DNA of 28,513 nucleotides from an uncultured Selenomonadales bacterium (lineage in GTDB: Bacteria; Bacillota; Negativicutes; Selenomonadales; Selenomonadaceae). The notes below the pieces were generated by a model that was given only the letters and a program-made list of their open reading frames with translations, searched no databases and had not been told where the DNA came from. Positions 1 through 6,410 of this stretch are shown one piece after another. The position numbers and the translations under genes were made by a program. Position 1 is the first letter of the stretch, and each line of letters begins with the position of its first letter. The stretch is taken from contig CAMVIO010000001.1 in NCBI GenBank assembly GCA_947167555.1, forward strand, positions 1 to 28,513, in the 5' to 3' direction.

Positions 1-99
1 GCGTTCGCAAAGCTCCCGTATCTTTTCCTCGACATACAGCCAGCGTTCCACGCTGTCCGGCAAGATATCCTTGGTGCCCCGCGGGGCCTGTGTCAGCAT
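1..99 (-). CDS. hisS: Histidyl-tRNA synthetase, N-terminal fragment (cut by window edge)
   Basis: Charges tRNA-His with histidine in the cytoplasm. Only the first 33 codons are in the window; the rest lies beyond position 1. The visible residues begin MLTQAPRGTKDILP, matching the class II HisRS N-terminus, where the PRGTKD block is family-typical. The ATG at 99-97 has an AGGAGG ribosome site a few bases upstream. It is separated from hemZ by about 145 bp that hold a palindromic repeat, so co-transcription with hemZ is uncertain. The call rests on a short stretch, but that stretch is highly characteristic. Confidence 0.85.
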   Translation of the reverse strand, partial: MLTQAPRGTKDILPDSVERWLYVEEKIRELCER

Positions 100-127
100 T
101 TAATAATCCTCCTAAAATTGTTCCTTA

Positions 128-226
128 CTCCCCCGTCAGCTTCGCTGACACCCCCCTCCCAGAGGGTGGCTATTGACTGCCTCCCTCCGAGAGGGAGGTG
201 GCATGCCGAAGGCATGACGGAGGGAG
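128..226. repeat. Palindromic intergenic repeat element (REP/MITE-like)
   Basis: This 99-bp element fills the hemZ-hisS gap. Its ends are imperfect inverted repeats (CTCCCCCGTCA at 128-138 against TGACGGAGGGAG at 215-226). Inside are short hairpins: GTCAGC/GCTGAC at 135-149 with a TTC loop, CCTCCCTC/GAGGGAGG at 180-198 with a CGA loop, and CATGCC/GGCATG at 202-216 with a GAA loop. It encodes nothing. Elements of this general look are common between genes in Firmicutes, but family membership was not checked here. Confidence 0.7.
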
Positions 227-244
227 TTTTGCTCGTACAACGCT

Positions 245-1729
245 TTACTCTCCGTAAACCTCTTGCAAAAGGCGCGATCTTTTTTCTATATAATAATCGA
301 TCTTATCCAAATAGACCGTGATCTCTTTCGGATGAAACGAGGTTTTCAAATATTTCTGCGTCGGGCTGACGATCTTCGAGGTCGCCGCGCCACCGATGCC
401 GAGAATCGTCTGACGCTCGCCCATGATCTGGATATTGTACATGCTTTCCGCGCCGGGACGGCAGCAGCCGACATTCTCAAGCTGTCCGCTCTGGTAGCCC
501 TGCCGATAGAGATAGTAAGGCGTGAGCCCCATCCGTTTTGTGGCGTCCATCGCAACCGCGAACATTTCCCGCGCCGTCTCATCGTCGGGAAGCTCGGTTT
601 CGGAAAGGTTTTCCTTGAGCCGTGAGCCTTTTTTCAGGGCCAACGCGTGGAGCGTCACATCGTCCGGCGCGAGCGCTGCCAGCTTTTCCATCGTGTCCCT
701 GACGTCCCGGGCGTCTTCCCCCGGCAGGCCGATGATCACATCCATATTGATGCAGGGAATCCCGGCATTTCGCAAATCCCTATACATTTGCACGATATCC
801 TCCGGCTCGTGCCGCCGCCCGATGCGCCGCAGCGTCCGCGCCTGCATCGTCTGCGGATTCGCGCTGACGCGGTTCACATGATAACGTGTCATGCTCTCGA
901 TCTTCGCGGGCGTCATGCTGTCCGGGCGTCCCGCCTCCACGCAGAACTCCACCAGCGAATCCGAAAAAAAAGCGTCGTGAATAGAGCGCAGCACTTCGTC
1001 AAAAATCCCGTCGGGAAGGCTCGTCGGCGTGCCGCCGCCCACATAGATATTCTGCACGCGGAAACCGTACCTCGCCACGGCCTCCCGCACAGCGGCGAGA
1101 TCGCGAAAAAAAACCTCCGTGAACCGCCGGAGCATCTTCTCTCCCGGCAGCACAAAGGCGGGAAAGGAGCAATACAGGCAGCGCGACGGGCAAAACGGGA
1201 TGCCCGCGTAAATGCTGACCGTCCTAGGATCGCTCTGTTGCAGGAAGGGCCGCTGGTAAAGGGAGCTGTCCACGAGAAGCGCTGCCTTATCCGCCCCGAC
1301 GCCAAACTCCGCCCGAAGCCGCGCCACGACCTCTTCCCTTGAGGCGCCGCCGTCCAGCCAGCGATGGACGATCTTCGACGGACGCACGCCGTAAAGGATG
1401 CCCCAGGGCGCCTCCGGCAAGCCAAGCTCGGCCCGAAGCAATTCGTAGAAATTCCACTTGATCAGCCGATGGCGCTCCGAGCGGGGATTCTCTCCGGCAC
1501 GCGCCGCATTTTCCATCGAGCGGCGCCGTATCGTCCCGTCGCCCCCGGAAAAAACGACCTCGGTACGAACGCGAAGTGGAACGTCCTCCGTCGTCTCGTT
1601 CCGCACGGCAATCTCGTCAAACGCGGCGTCCTCATCCGAAACCGCGATTCGGTAAAGGTCGAGCACTTCCCGCAAAACCTTGACAACGACCTGCTCGTCG
1701 CTGTCAACGGTGAATTCTCGGATATTCAC
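245..1729 (-). CDS. hemZ: Oxygen-independent coproporphyrinogen III dehydrogenase HemZ
   Basis: Radical-SAM enzyme of 494 aa assigned to the HemZ branch, expected to decarboxylate coproporphyrinogen III oxidatively in anaerobic haem synthesis. The cluster-binding motif is C180-x3-C184-x2-C187, followed by GGGTP at 231-235 (SAM site) and the HemZ-type C-terminal blocks YYLYRQ, LENVG and YNIQIM. This resembles Bacillus HemZ more than HemN or the haem chaperone HemW. Translation starts at a GTG; an in-frame TAA lies two codons upstream, so no longer start is possible. No convincing Shine-Dalgarno site precedes it. It lies downstream of fur across a hairpin-rich spacer. HemZ-type proteins differ in proven activity, so the exact reaction is an inference from family. 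Confidence 0.9.
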   Translation of the reverse strand: MNIREFTVDSDEQVVVKVLREVLDLYRIAVSDEDAAFDEIAVRNETTEDVPLRVRTEVVFSGGDGTIRRRSMENAARAGENPRSERHRLIKWNFYELLRAELGLPEAPWGILYGVRPSKIVHRWLDGGASREEVVARLRAEFGVGADKAALLVDSSLYQRPFLQQSDPRTVSIYAGIPFCPSRCLYCSFPAFVLPGEKMLRRFTEVFFRDLAAVREAVARYGFRVQNIYVGGGTPTSLPDGIFDEVLRSIHDAFFSDSLVEFCVEAGRPDSMTPAKIESMTRYHVNRVSANPQTMQARTLRRIGRRHEPEDIVQMYRDLRNAGIPCINMDVIIGLPGEDARDVRDTMEKLAALAPDDVTLHALALKKGSRLKENLSETELPDDETAREMFAVAMDATKRMGLTPYYLYRQGYQSGQLENVGCCRPGAESMYNIQIMGERQTILGIGGAATSKIVSPTQKYLKTSFHPKEITVYLDKIDYYIEKRSRLLQEVYGE

Positions 1730-1740
1730 GTCTTATACTA

Positions 1741-1867
1741 CTCGCTGTTAGAAATTTTATTTCCTACAGCGAGTGCATGAGACATCAGACGCGCCGTAGG
1801 TGCGGCTGTAGCCTGCAAAGCAGGCGTTTCTTCGGTCAAAATTTTATTTGAAATTTTGGTCGAAGAA
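1741..1867 (-). other. Multi-hairpin spacer between fur and hemZ
   Basis: Non-coding. Just after the fur stop is a 17-base imperfect inverted repeat (1828-1844 with 1851-1867, two mismatches), which may act as a fur terminator although no T-run follows. Next are a perfect GCCTGC/GCAGGC hairpin at 1811-1825 and a CTCGCTGT/ACAGCGAG hairpin at 1741-1773, ending 11 bases before the hemZ start codon. The first and last hairpins share AAATTTTATTT (plus-strand reading) in the loop region. It could be a dispersed repeat, a terminator or a hemZ leader; the sequence alone does not decide. Confidence 0.55.
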
Positions 1868-1872
1868 TAGTA

Positions 1873-2316
1873 TTACTGGCACTTCTTGCAATAACCGTAA
1901 AAAATGGCCTGATGGTCGACAATCTTGAAGCCGGACTTCTTGTAAATGTCCTTTTCCAGCTTGTCCAGAAGATCGTCCTGGAACTCGAACACCTTCTTGC
2001 ATTTCAGGCAAATCATATGATGATGCTGGTGCTCGTCCGGCGTCATGGTCCCGATCTCATAACGGCTGCATCCGTCGCCGAATTCCATCTTCTGCAGGAT
2101 GCCAAGCTCCGCCAAAAGATCGAGGCTCCGATACACTGTCGCCAATCCAATGTCCTGCGCCTGCTCACGCAAAAGTCCATACACGTCCTCCGCGCTCAGA
2201 TGCTCGCCCGGATGGTCGACAAACACATTGAGAACCGTACGCCTCTGTGTCGTCAGCTTGTGCTTGTTCGACTTCAGGCGCTGCTTGAGCACGTCCATCG
2301 TCATTTTCTCCGGCAT
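1873..2316 (-). CDS. fur: Fur-family metal-dependent transcriptional repressor
   Basis: A 147-aa DNA-binding regulator with an N-terminal winged helix (recognition helix around residues 57-68, GLATVYRSLDLL) and a C-terminal dimerisation/metal domain. Visible metal ligands are the HQHHH cluster at 96-100, the structural zinc pairs C103/C106 and C143/C146. The histidine-rich cluster and both CxxC pairs fit Fur, but Zur and PerR share this fold, so the sensed metal is not certain. The chosen ATG has AAGGGGG nine bases upstream; internal ATGs at codons 5 and 7 are less well placed. A promoter with an overlapping palindrome precedes it, which fits autoregulation. Control of the downstream haem gene hemZ is a plausible inference only. 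Confidence 0.88.
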   Translation of the reverse strand: MPEKMTMDVLKQRLKSNKHKLTTQRRTVLNVFVDHPGEHLSAEDVYGLLREQAQDIGLATVYRSLDLLAELGILQKMEFGDGCSRYEIGTMTPDEHQHHHMICLKCKKVFEFQDDLLDKLEKDIYKKSGFKIVDHQAIFYGYCKKCQ

Positions 2317-2354
2317 GGAATGAGACCCCCTTGCTGTAAATTCATATAAAGATT

Positions 2355-2383
2355 ATTTTACAGTACGCATTCCTATTTTGCAA
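2355..2383 (-). promoter_or_regulatory. Predicted promoter of fur with overlapping palindrome
   Basis: Read on the minus strand: -35 TTGCAA (2383-2378), exactly 17 bases, then -10 TAAAAT (2360-2355), about 40 bp before the fur start. The -35 lies inside the perfect inverted repeat TTGCATATTGCAA (2390-2378). The palindrome does not clearly match a classic 19-bp Fur box, so an operator role is only suggested. Confidence 0.6.
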
Positions 2384-2402
2384 TATGCAAAGCACACCAC
2401 AA

Positions 2403-2939
2403 CTAAAATTCAATTCCAAGCTGCGCTTTGATCCCTTTCTGGAACGGATGCTTGACGAGCTTCATTTCCGTCACAAGATCAGCTGCGGCAACCAATTCCG
2501 GCGCGGCGTCGCGGCCAGTCAATACGAGATGGAGGTTCCGCGGCTTTTCGTTGACGAGACGCAGCACATCCTCCGTTTCGAGCAAACCGAATTTCACCGC
2601 GTAATTGATCTCGTCCAAGATGATCAAATCCCACGCGCCGGAAACGATCTCCTGCTCCGCCTCGCGGATCGCTTCTTTTGCCGCCGCGATGTGCTCCGCT
2701 TTCCGACTCTCGTCGCGCCTCGTGAAGCCAAGCCCGCACTGCCGGACCTCGATGGTGTCCCGAACGCCCTTCAATGCCTTGATCGCTTCCAGCTCTCCGT
2801 AACGCTGCCCGCCCTTGATGAATTGCAGGATGAGAACGCGCAGGCCGCTGCCCCATGCGCGCAGAGCAAGCCCCAGCGCAGCGGTCGTCTTCCCTTTACC
2901 GTCCCCCGTATGCACGATTACAAGTCCTTGACGTTCCAT
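2403..2939 (-). CDS. cobO: Cob(I)yrinic acid a,c-diamide adenosyltransferase (CobO/BtuR/CobA family)
   Basis: Transfers the adenosyl group of ATP to cob(I)alamin-type corrinoids, making the upper ligand of coenzyme B12. The 178-aa protein opens with the family P-loop TGDGKGKTT (residues 11-19), has a Walker-B-like LIILDEINYAV near the middle, and ends KGIKAQLGIEF, typical of the family. I choose the ATG at 2939 because AGGAG lies nine bases upstream; the ATG at 2948 abuts that same site, and one at 2990 lies inside the rplQ terminator. No other cobalamin gene is in the window, so it may serve salvage or a pathway encoded elsewhere. The usual Firmicute neighbours of rplQ (ECF transporter genes, truA) are not here. 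Confidence 0.92.
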   Translation of the reverse strand: MERQGLVIVHTGDGKGKTTAALGLALRAWGSGLRVLILQFIKGGQRYGELEAIKALKGVRDTIEVRQCGLGFTRRDESRKAEHIAAAKEAIREAEQEIVSGAWDLIILDEINYAVKFGLLETEDVLRLVNEKPRNLHLVLTGRDAAPELVAAADLVTEMKLVKHPFQKGIKAQLGIEF

Positions 2940-2971
2940 TTGGCGCATCTCCTCCCAAAATCTACATAAAG

Positions 2972-3007
2972 AAAACCCCGCAGCCTTCAAATGAGGCGCG
3001 GGGTTTT
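2972..3007 (-). terminator. Intrinsic terminator after rplQ
   Basis: Perfect 10-bp inverted repeat AAAACCCCGC / GCGGGGTTTT, with an inner GCCT/AGGC extension, leaving TTTTCTTT on the minus-strand transcript. It starts about 30 bp after the rplQ stop and ends the ribosomal super-operon. Its symmetry would let it work in both directions. Confidence 0.85.
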
Positions 3008-3038
3008 GTCTGCCCTGCCATTCGTAAACAGAGACGAA

Positions 3039-3374
3039 TTACACGAGCTCCAGCAAAGCCATCGGCGCCGCGTCTCCACGACGGGGGCCGAGCTTCAGGA
3101 TGCGCGTATAGCCGCCCTGACGATCTTTATACTTGTCTGCAATCTCATCGAACAGTTTCCGGACGACGTCCTCGTCATAAAGACGGGCAATCGCCGTACG
3201 ACGTGCGGCAAGATCGCCGCGCTTCGCCAAAGTGATAAGCTGATCCGCCAGGCCGCTGACTTCCTTCGCCTTCGCCTCCGTCGTCTCAATCCGGCCATGC
3301 CGGAAGAAGGAGGTCAGAACGCTGCGAAAGAGCGCTTTGCGTGCGCTGGAATCACGTCCCAATTTTCTGTACAT
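3039..3374 (-). CDS. rplQ: Ribosomal protein bL17
   Basis: Large-subunit protein near the exit side of the ribosome, 111 aa, the usual compact bacterial length without the C-terminal extension seen in some phyla. The family N-terminus (YRKLGRDSSARKALFRS) and the block RIETTEAKAKEV are clear; the C-terminus LGPRRGDAAPMALLELV is complete. Last gene of the alpha section. Unlike the rest of the cluster it is separated from its upstream neighbour rpoA by 165 nt, which contain two independent RNA-like structures, so its expression may be uncoupled from rpoA. Confidence 0.97.
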   Translation of the reverse strand: MYRKLGRDSSARKALFRSVLTSFFRHGRIETTEAKAKEVSGLADQLITLAKRGDLAARRTAIARLYDEDVVRKLFDEIADKYKDRQGGYTRILKLGPRRGDAAPMALLELV

Positions 3375-3409
3375 GAATTTCCCTCTTTCCTTAAAATGCC
3401 ATAAATCAA

Positions 3410-3432
3410 ATTTTTCTCCGAAGGAGAAAAAT
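3410..3432 (-). other. Hairpin upstream of rplQ
   Basis: Perfect 10-bp inverted repeat ATTTTTCTCC / GGAGAAAAAT with a three-base loop (TTC on the transcript), about 35 bp before the rplQ start. No T-run follows beyond the stem itself, so it looks more like an RNA processing or stability element than a full terminator. Confidence 0.55.
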
Positions 3433-3450
3433 CACTCCAACCAGCATTTC

Positions 3451-3541
3451 AACAAGGCGTGAGGCGGTCGGGAGATTTAAACTCCCTCCGACCTCCGATA
3501 TACATCCCCGCCTATAGAGGTGGGAACATCTCAGCCTTGTT
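3451..3541 (-). other. Structured 91-nt element between rpoA and rplQ (possible RNA motif or mini-element)
   Basis: Closed by AACAAGGC (3541-3534 on the minus strand) pairing with GCCTTGTT (3458-3451), extended by TGAG/CTCA past a single bulged base. It encloses two further stems: CCCACCT/AGGCGGG (one mismatch, loop CTAT), and GGTC...GGGAG / CTCCC-GACC around a TTTAAAT loop with a three-base bulge. The outer arm overlaps the last bases of the rpoA stop codon. The layout is that of a three-way junction. No reading frame is visible. It may be a regulatory RNA, an mRNA processing site or a small repeat. Confidence 0.6.
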
Positions 3542-4499
3542 ATATTTCCCCTTGTGAAAGCGACAGGTTCAATTCCTGCAACTTTTTCTTGACTTCCTCG
3601 AGCGACTTGCGGCCAAGATTGCGGACCTTTATCATCTCTTCTTCTGTTTTCTCCGTCAAGTCCGCCACCGTGTTGATATTGGCACGCTTCAGGCAGTTGT
3701 AGGAGCGGACAGACAGATCGAGGTCCTCGATCGTCAGCTCCAACACCTTCGCCGTGTCATTTTCCTGCGGCTCCAGGAACGTCTCCGTTTCGCCCTCTTC
3801 TTCTTCCGCCATGCCGGCCATATTCTGGAACAGCTTCAGATGCATGATCAGAATGCCGGCCGCCTTGCTGAGCGCTTCCTCCGGACGGATGGAGCCGTCG
3901 GTCCAAACCTCCAGCGTCAGCTTGTCATAGTCGGTGACATTGCCGACGCGCGTATCGGCGACGGAATAGTTTACGCGCAGAATCGGAGAGAAAATGGAAT
4001 CAATGGGAATGACCCCGATGACATGATCCACTCTCTTGTTCTTGTCCGCAGGGACATATCCGCGGCCGCGCTCCACTGTCATTTCCATATGAAGCGAACC
4101 GTCGTCATTGAGCGTCGCGATATGGAGTTCCGGATTCAAGATCTCAATGTCCGAGTCCACCGTGATATCGGCAGCCGTAACTTCCTTCGCCCCGTCCACG
4201 TCCAGACGGATGGTTTTCGGCTCATCGGTATACATCTTCAGGCACAAGGACTTCAGGTTCAGGATGATATTTGTAACATCGTCGCGAACCCCCGGAATCG
4301 TCGAAAATTCGTGAAGCACCCCGTCAATGCGGATAGCGGTGATAGCCGCGCCCTGCAAAGAGGAGAGGAGAATACGGCGCAGGCTGTTGCCGAACGTCGT
4401 CCCGTATCCGCGCTCCAGCGGCTCGCATATAAACTTACCGTAGCGATTGTCTTCGCTGATCTCCACGATCTCGATCTTAGGTTTTTCGATTTCGACCAT
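3540..4499 (-). CDS. rpoA: DNA-directed RNA polymerase subunit alpha
   Basis: Dimerises to nucleate assembly of RNA polymerase and contacts upstream promoter DNA and activators. 319 aa: N-terminal assembly domain (family blocks ERGYGTTFGNSLRRILLSSL and GAAITAIRIDGV), an acidic glutamate-rich linker around residues 220-240, and a helix-hairpin-helix C-terminal domain (IEDLDLSVRSYNCLKRA, then LGRKSLEEVKKKL). The ATG at 4499 is chosen because GGGGAGGG lies eight bases upstream; a TTG six codons earlier overlaps that site. It sits between rpsD and rplQ, the conserved alpha-operon order. The stop codon falls at the edge of the structured element that follows. Confidence 0.98.
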   Translation of the reverse strand: MVEIEKPKIEIVEISEDNRYGKFICEPLERGYGTTFGNSLRRILLSSLQGAAITAIRIDGVLHEFSTIPGVRDDVTNIILNLKSLCLKMYTDEPKTIRLDVDGAKEVTAADITVDSDIEILNPELHIATLNDDGSLHMEMTVERGRGYVPADKNKRVDHVIGVIPIDSIFSPILRVNYSVADTRVGNVTDYDKLTLEVWTDGSIRPEEALSKAAGILIMHLKLFQNMAGMAEEEEGETETFLEPQENDTAKVLELTIEDLDLSVRSYNCLKRANINTVADLTEKTEEEMIKVRNLGRKSLEEVKKKLQELNLSLSQGEI

Positions 4500-4562
4500 C
4501 TGGAATACCCTCCCCAATAATCCAATGCACTTTGCAACAGAACAAATCCGAAGTCAAAGAAA

Positions 4563-5156
4563 TTATTTGGAGTACAACTCGACGATCGCCTGCTCGCTGA
4601 CCGGCACATCGATTTCCTCACGGTTCGGATATCGGGTCACTTTGCCGGAAAGATTGGATTTGTCCGCTTCCAACCAAGCCGGAACGCTCAATGTGTTGTA
4701 GTTCTCCGCCAGTTCCTTGAAGAAAGCGTTGGAACGGCTCTTTTCCGAAACCGTGATCACGTCGCCCTCATATACCAGCGCGGACGGGATGTCGAGGCGC
4801 TTGCCGTTGACCAGGATATGGCCGTGACGGACGACCTGACGAGCCTGACGACGCGTAGACGCAAGACCGAGACGGAACACGACATTGTCAATACGGCGCT
4901 CGAGAAGCTTCAACAGGTTCTCACCAGTGACGCCCTGCATTTTCTTGGCCTTGTCATAATAGCCGCGGAACTGCTTTTCCATGACGCCGTAGATGAATTT
5001 CGCCTTCTGCTTCTCTTTCAGCTGAAGCCCGTACTCGCTGACCTTGCGGTTCGTGCGCTTCGGCTGGCGCTTCGATTTCTTTGAAAGCCCGAGAACTGCC
5101 GGCTCGATGCCGAGCGAACGGCACCGTTTGAGGCTTGCCACTCTATCAATTGCCAT
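4563..5156 (-). CDS. rpsD: Ribosomal protein uS4, zinc-free form
   Basis: Primary 16S rRNA-binding protein of the small-subunit body and, in several bacteria, the translational repressor of its own alpha operon. 197 aa. The S4 RNA-binding domain is clear (LERRIDNVVFRLGLASTRRQARQVVRHGHILVNGKRLDIPS in two blocks around residues 86-126). The N-terminus starts MAIDRVASLKRCRSLG and has a single cysteine, so it lacks the CxxC-type zinc site of many S4 proteins (a C- form). This N-terminus helps suggest a Negativicutes source. ATG start with GGGGGTG nine bases upstream; 18 nt separate it from rpsK. Confidence 0.97.
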   Translation of the reverse strand: MAIDRVASLKRCRSLGIEPAVLGLSKKSKRQPKRTNRKVSEYGLQLKEKQKAKFIYGVMEKQFRGYYDKAKKMQGVTGENLLKLLERRIDNVVFRLGLASTRRQARQVVRHGHILVNGKRLDIPSALVYEGDVITVSEKSRSNAFFKELAENYNTLSVPAWLEADKSNLSGKVTRYPNREEIDVPVSEQAIVELYSK

Positions 5157-5174
5157 CTATTTCTGCACCCCCTA

Positions 5175-5567
5175 TTATACCCTTCTCCGCTTCGGCGGGC
5201 GGCACCCGTTGTGCGGAATCGGAGTAACGTCTTTAATCATGTTGACCTCAAGGCCCGTCGCCTGCAAGGAGCGGATAGCGGCCTCGCGGCCAGCGCCCGG
5301 TCCCTTGACGTAAACCTCGACCTGCTTCAGGCCATGCTCCATGGCGGCCTTCGCCGCCGTCTCAGCAGCCATCTGCGCGGCAAACGGGGTGGACTTACGC
5401 GACCCGCGGAAGCCGAGTCCGCCGGCGCTGGCCCACGAGATCGCGTTGCCGTTCTTGTCCGTCAACGTGACAATCGTATTGTTGAACGTAGAGCTGATAT
5501 GCGCTACGCCAGATTCTATATTCTTGCGGTCTTTTTTCTTCGTACGAACCGTTTTCTTTACTGCCAA
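5175..5567 (-). CDS. rpsK: Ribosomal protein uS11
   Basis: Platform protein of the 30S subunit that touches mRNA in the Shine-Dalgarno region. 130 aa, with the family blocks GVAHISSTFNNTIVT, SAGGLGFRGSRKSTPFAAQ and the basic C-terminus HNGCRPPKRRRV. The start codon is TTG: MAVKKTVRTKKKDRKN matches the family N-terminus, and GGGAGGG lies seven bases upstream. No ATG or GTG start in frame would preserve the conserved N-terminus. 14 nt after rpsM. Confidence 0.96.
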   Translation of the reverse strand: MAVKKTVRTKKKDRKNIESGVAHISSTFNNTIVTLTDKNGNAISWASAGGLGFRGSRKSTPFAAQMAAETAAKAAMEHGLKQVEVYVKGPGAGREAAIRSLQATGLEVNMIKDVTPIPHNGCRPPKRRRV

Positions 5568-5581
5568 AGCCTATCCCTCCC

Positions 5582-5953
5582 TTAATCCTTTTTCTTTCCC
5601 GCAATCGTCTTTCTCGGTCCCTTACGGGTACGGGCGTTGTTCTTCGTGTTCTGCCCGCGAACCGGAAGGCCAAGACGATGACGGCGGCCGCGGTAGCAGC
5701 CAATCTCGACGAGACGCTTGATATTCAGCGAAACCTCACGACGAAGGTCGCCTTCGACCATGACGTCACGATCGATCAACTCACGGAGCTTTACGACCTC
5801 GTCCTCCGTCAGATCGCGAGTGCGGGTATCGGGATTGATGCCGCCCTCAGCAAGGAGCTTCTTGGAAGTCGTCAGGCCGATTCCATAGATGTATGTCAAA
5901 GCAATTTCAATTCGTTTGTCACGCGGCAAATCGACGCCGGCAATACGTGCCAT
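5582..5953 (-). CDS. rpsM: Ribosomal protein uS13
   Basis: Head protein of the 30S subunit making bridges to the 50S and contacting the P-site tRNA through its tail. 123 aa, starting MARIAGVDLPRDKRIEIALTYIYGIG, with a helix-turn-helix-like middle and the usual basic C-terminal tail RTRKGPRKTIAGKKK. ATG with AGGAGGTG eight bases upstream. It follows rpmJ by 20 nt, the standard infA-rpmJ-rpsM order. Confidence 0.97.
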   Translation of the reverse strand: MARIAGVDLPRDKRIEIALTYIYGIGLTTSKKLLAEGGINPDTRTRDLTEDEVVKLRELIDRDVMVEGDLRREVSLNIKRLVEIGCYRGRRHRLGLPVRGQNTKNNARTRKGPRKTIAGKKKD

Positions 5954-5973
5954 AAAACGAGCACCTCCTTTTC

Positions 5974-6087
5974 TTAACCTTGTCTCTGCTTATGCTTCGG
6001 ATTCTCGCAAATGACCATGACCCGGCCCTTGCGTTTGATAACTTTGCATTTTTCACAAATTGGCTTCACGGAAGGCTTCACTTTCAT
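5974..6087 (-). CDS. rpmJ: Ribosomal protein bL36, zinc-binding form
   Basis: A 37-aa large-subunit protein (MKVKPSVKPICEKCKVIK... ending HKQRQG) with the zinc ligands C11, C14, C27 and H32, making it the zinc-containing C+ form. It sits near the base of the L7/L12 stalk region of 23S rRNA. Found by translating the gap between infA and rpsM on the minus strand; it is complete, with an ATG at 6087 and TAA at 5974. Its position between infA and rpsM is conserved in bacteria. Confidence 0.97.
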   Translation of the reverse strand: MKVKPSVKPICEKCKVIKRKGRVMVICENPKHKQRQG

Positions 6088-6127
6088 TGTGCTTTTCCTC
6101 CTTTTCCTTTCCTGTACGCCTTTACCC

Positions 6128-6346
6128 TTATTTGAAACGATAGGTTATACGGCCACGGGTCAAGTCGTACGGTGTAAGCTCAATCGTGACCTTATCTCCA
6201 GGCAGGATGCGAATGAAATTCATGCGGATCTTACCTGATACATGCGCCAAAACGACATGGCCGTTTTCGAGTTCGACCTGAAACATCGCATTGGGCAATG
6301 CCTCAAGTACCTTCCCTTCTACTTCAATAACATCTTGCTTGGACAT
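6128..6346 (-). CDS. infA: Translation initiation factor IF-1
   Basis: Binds the A-site of the 30S subunit during initiation, with IF-2 and IF-3. 72 aa, a single OB-fold domain beginning MSKQDVIEVEGKV, with the family blocks LENGHVVLAHVSGKIR and ILPGDKVTIELTPYDLTRGRI. ATG preceded by AAGGAG. The gap to adk upstream is 64 nt. The methionine aminopeptidase gene (map) that often lies here in Firmicutes is absent. Confidence 0.97.
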   Translation of the reverse strand: MSKQDVIEVEGKVLEALPNAMFQVELENGHVVLAHVSGKIRMNFIRILPGDKVTIELTPYDLTRGRITYRFK

Positions 6347-6410
6347 CAGTTTTGCTCCTTAATCTTATCAAAGCCCGTCATAACGCTCTGCCTTTCCGTC
6401 CCGACAAGCG

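Noticed and set aside
118..321. Plus-strand 67-codon frame between hisS and hemZ
   Set aside because: It translates the palindromic repeat and the 3' end of hemZ; no ribosome site or family.
2939..3038. Cobalamin riboswitch ahead of cobO
   Set aside because: Only about 100 nt are available and they contain the rplQ end region and terminator; no B12-box-like conserved sequence was seen.
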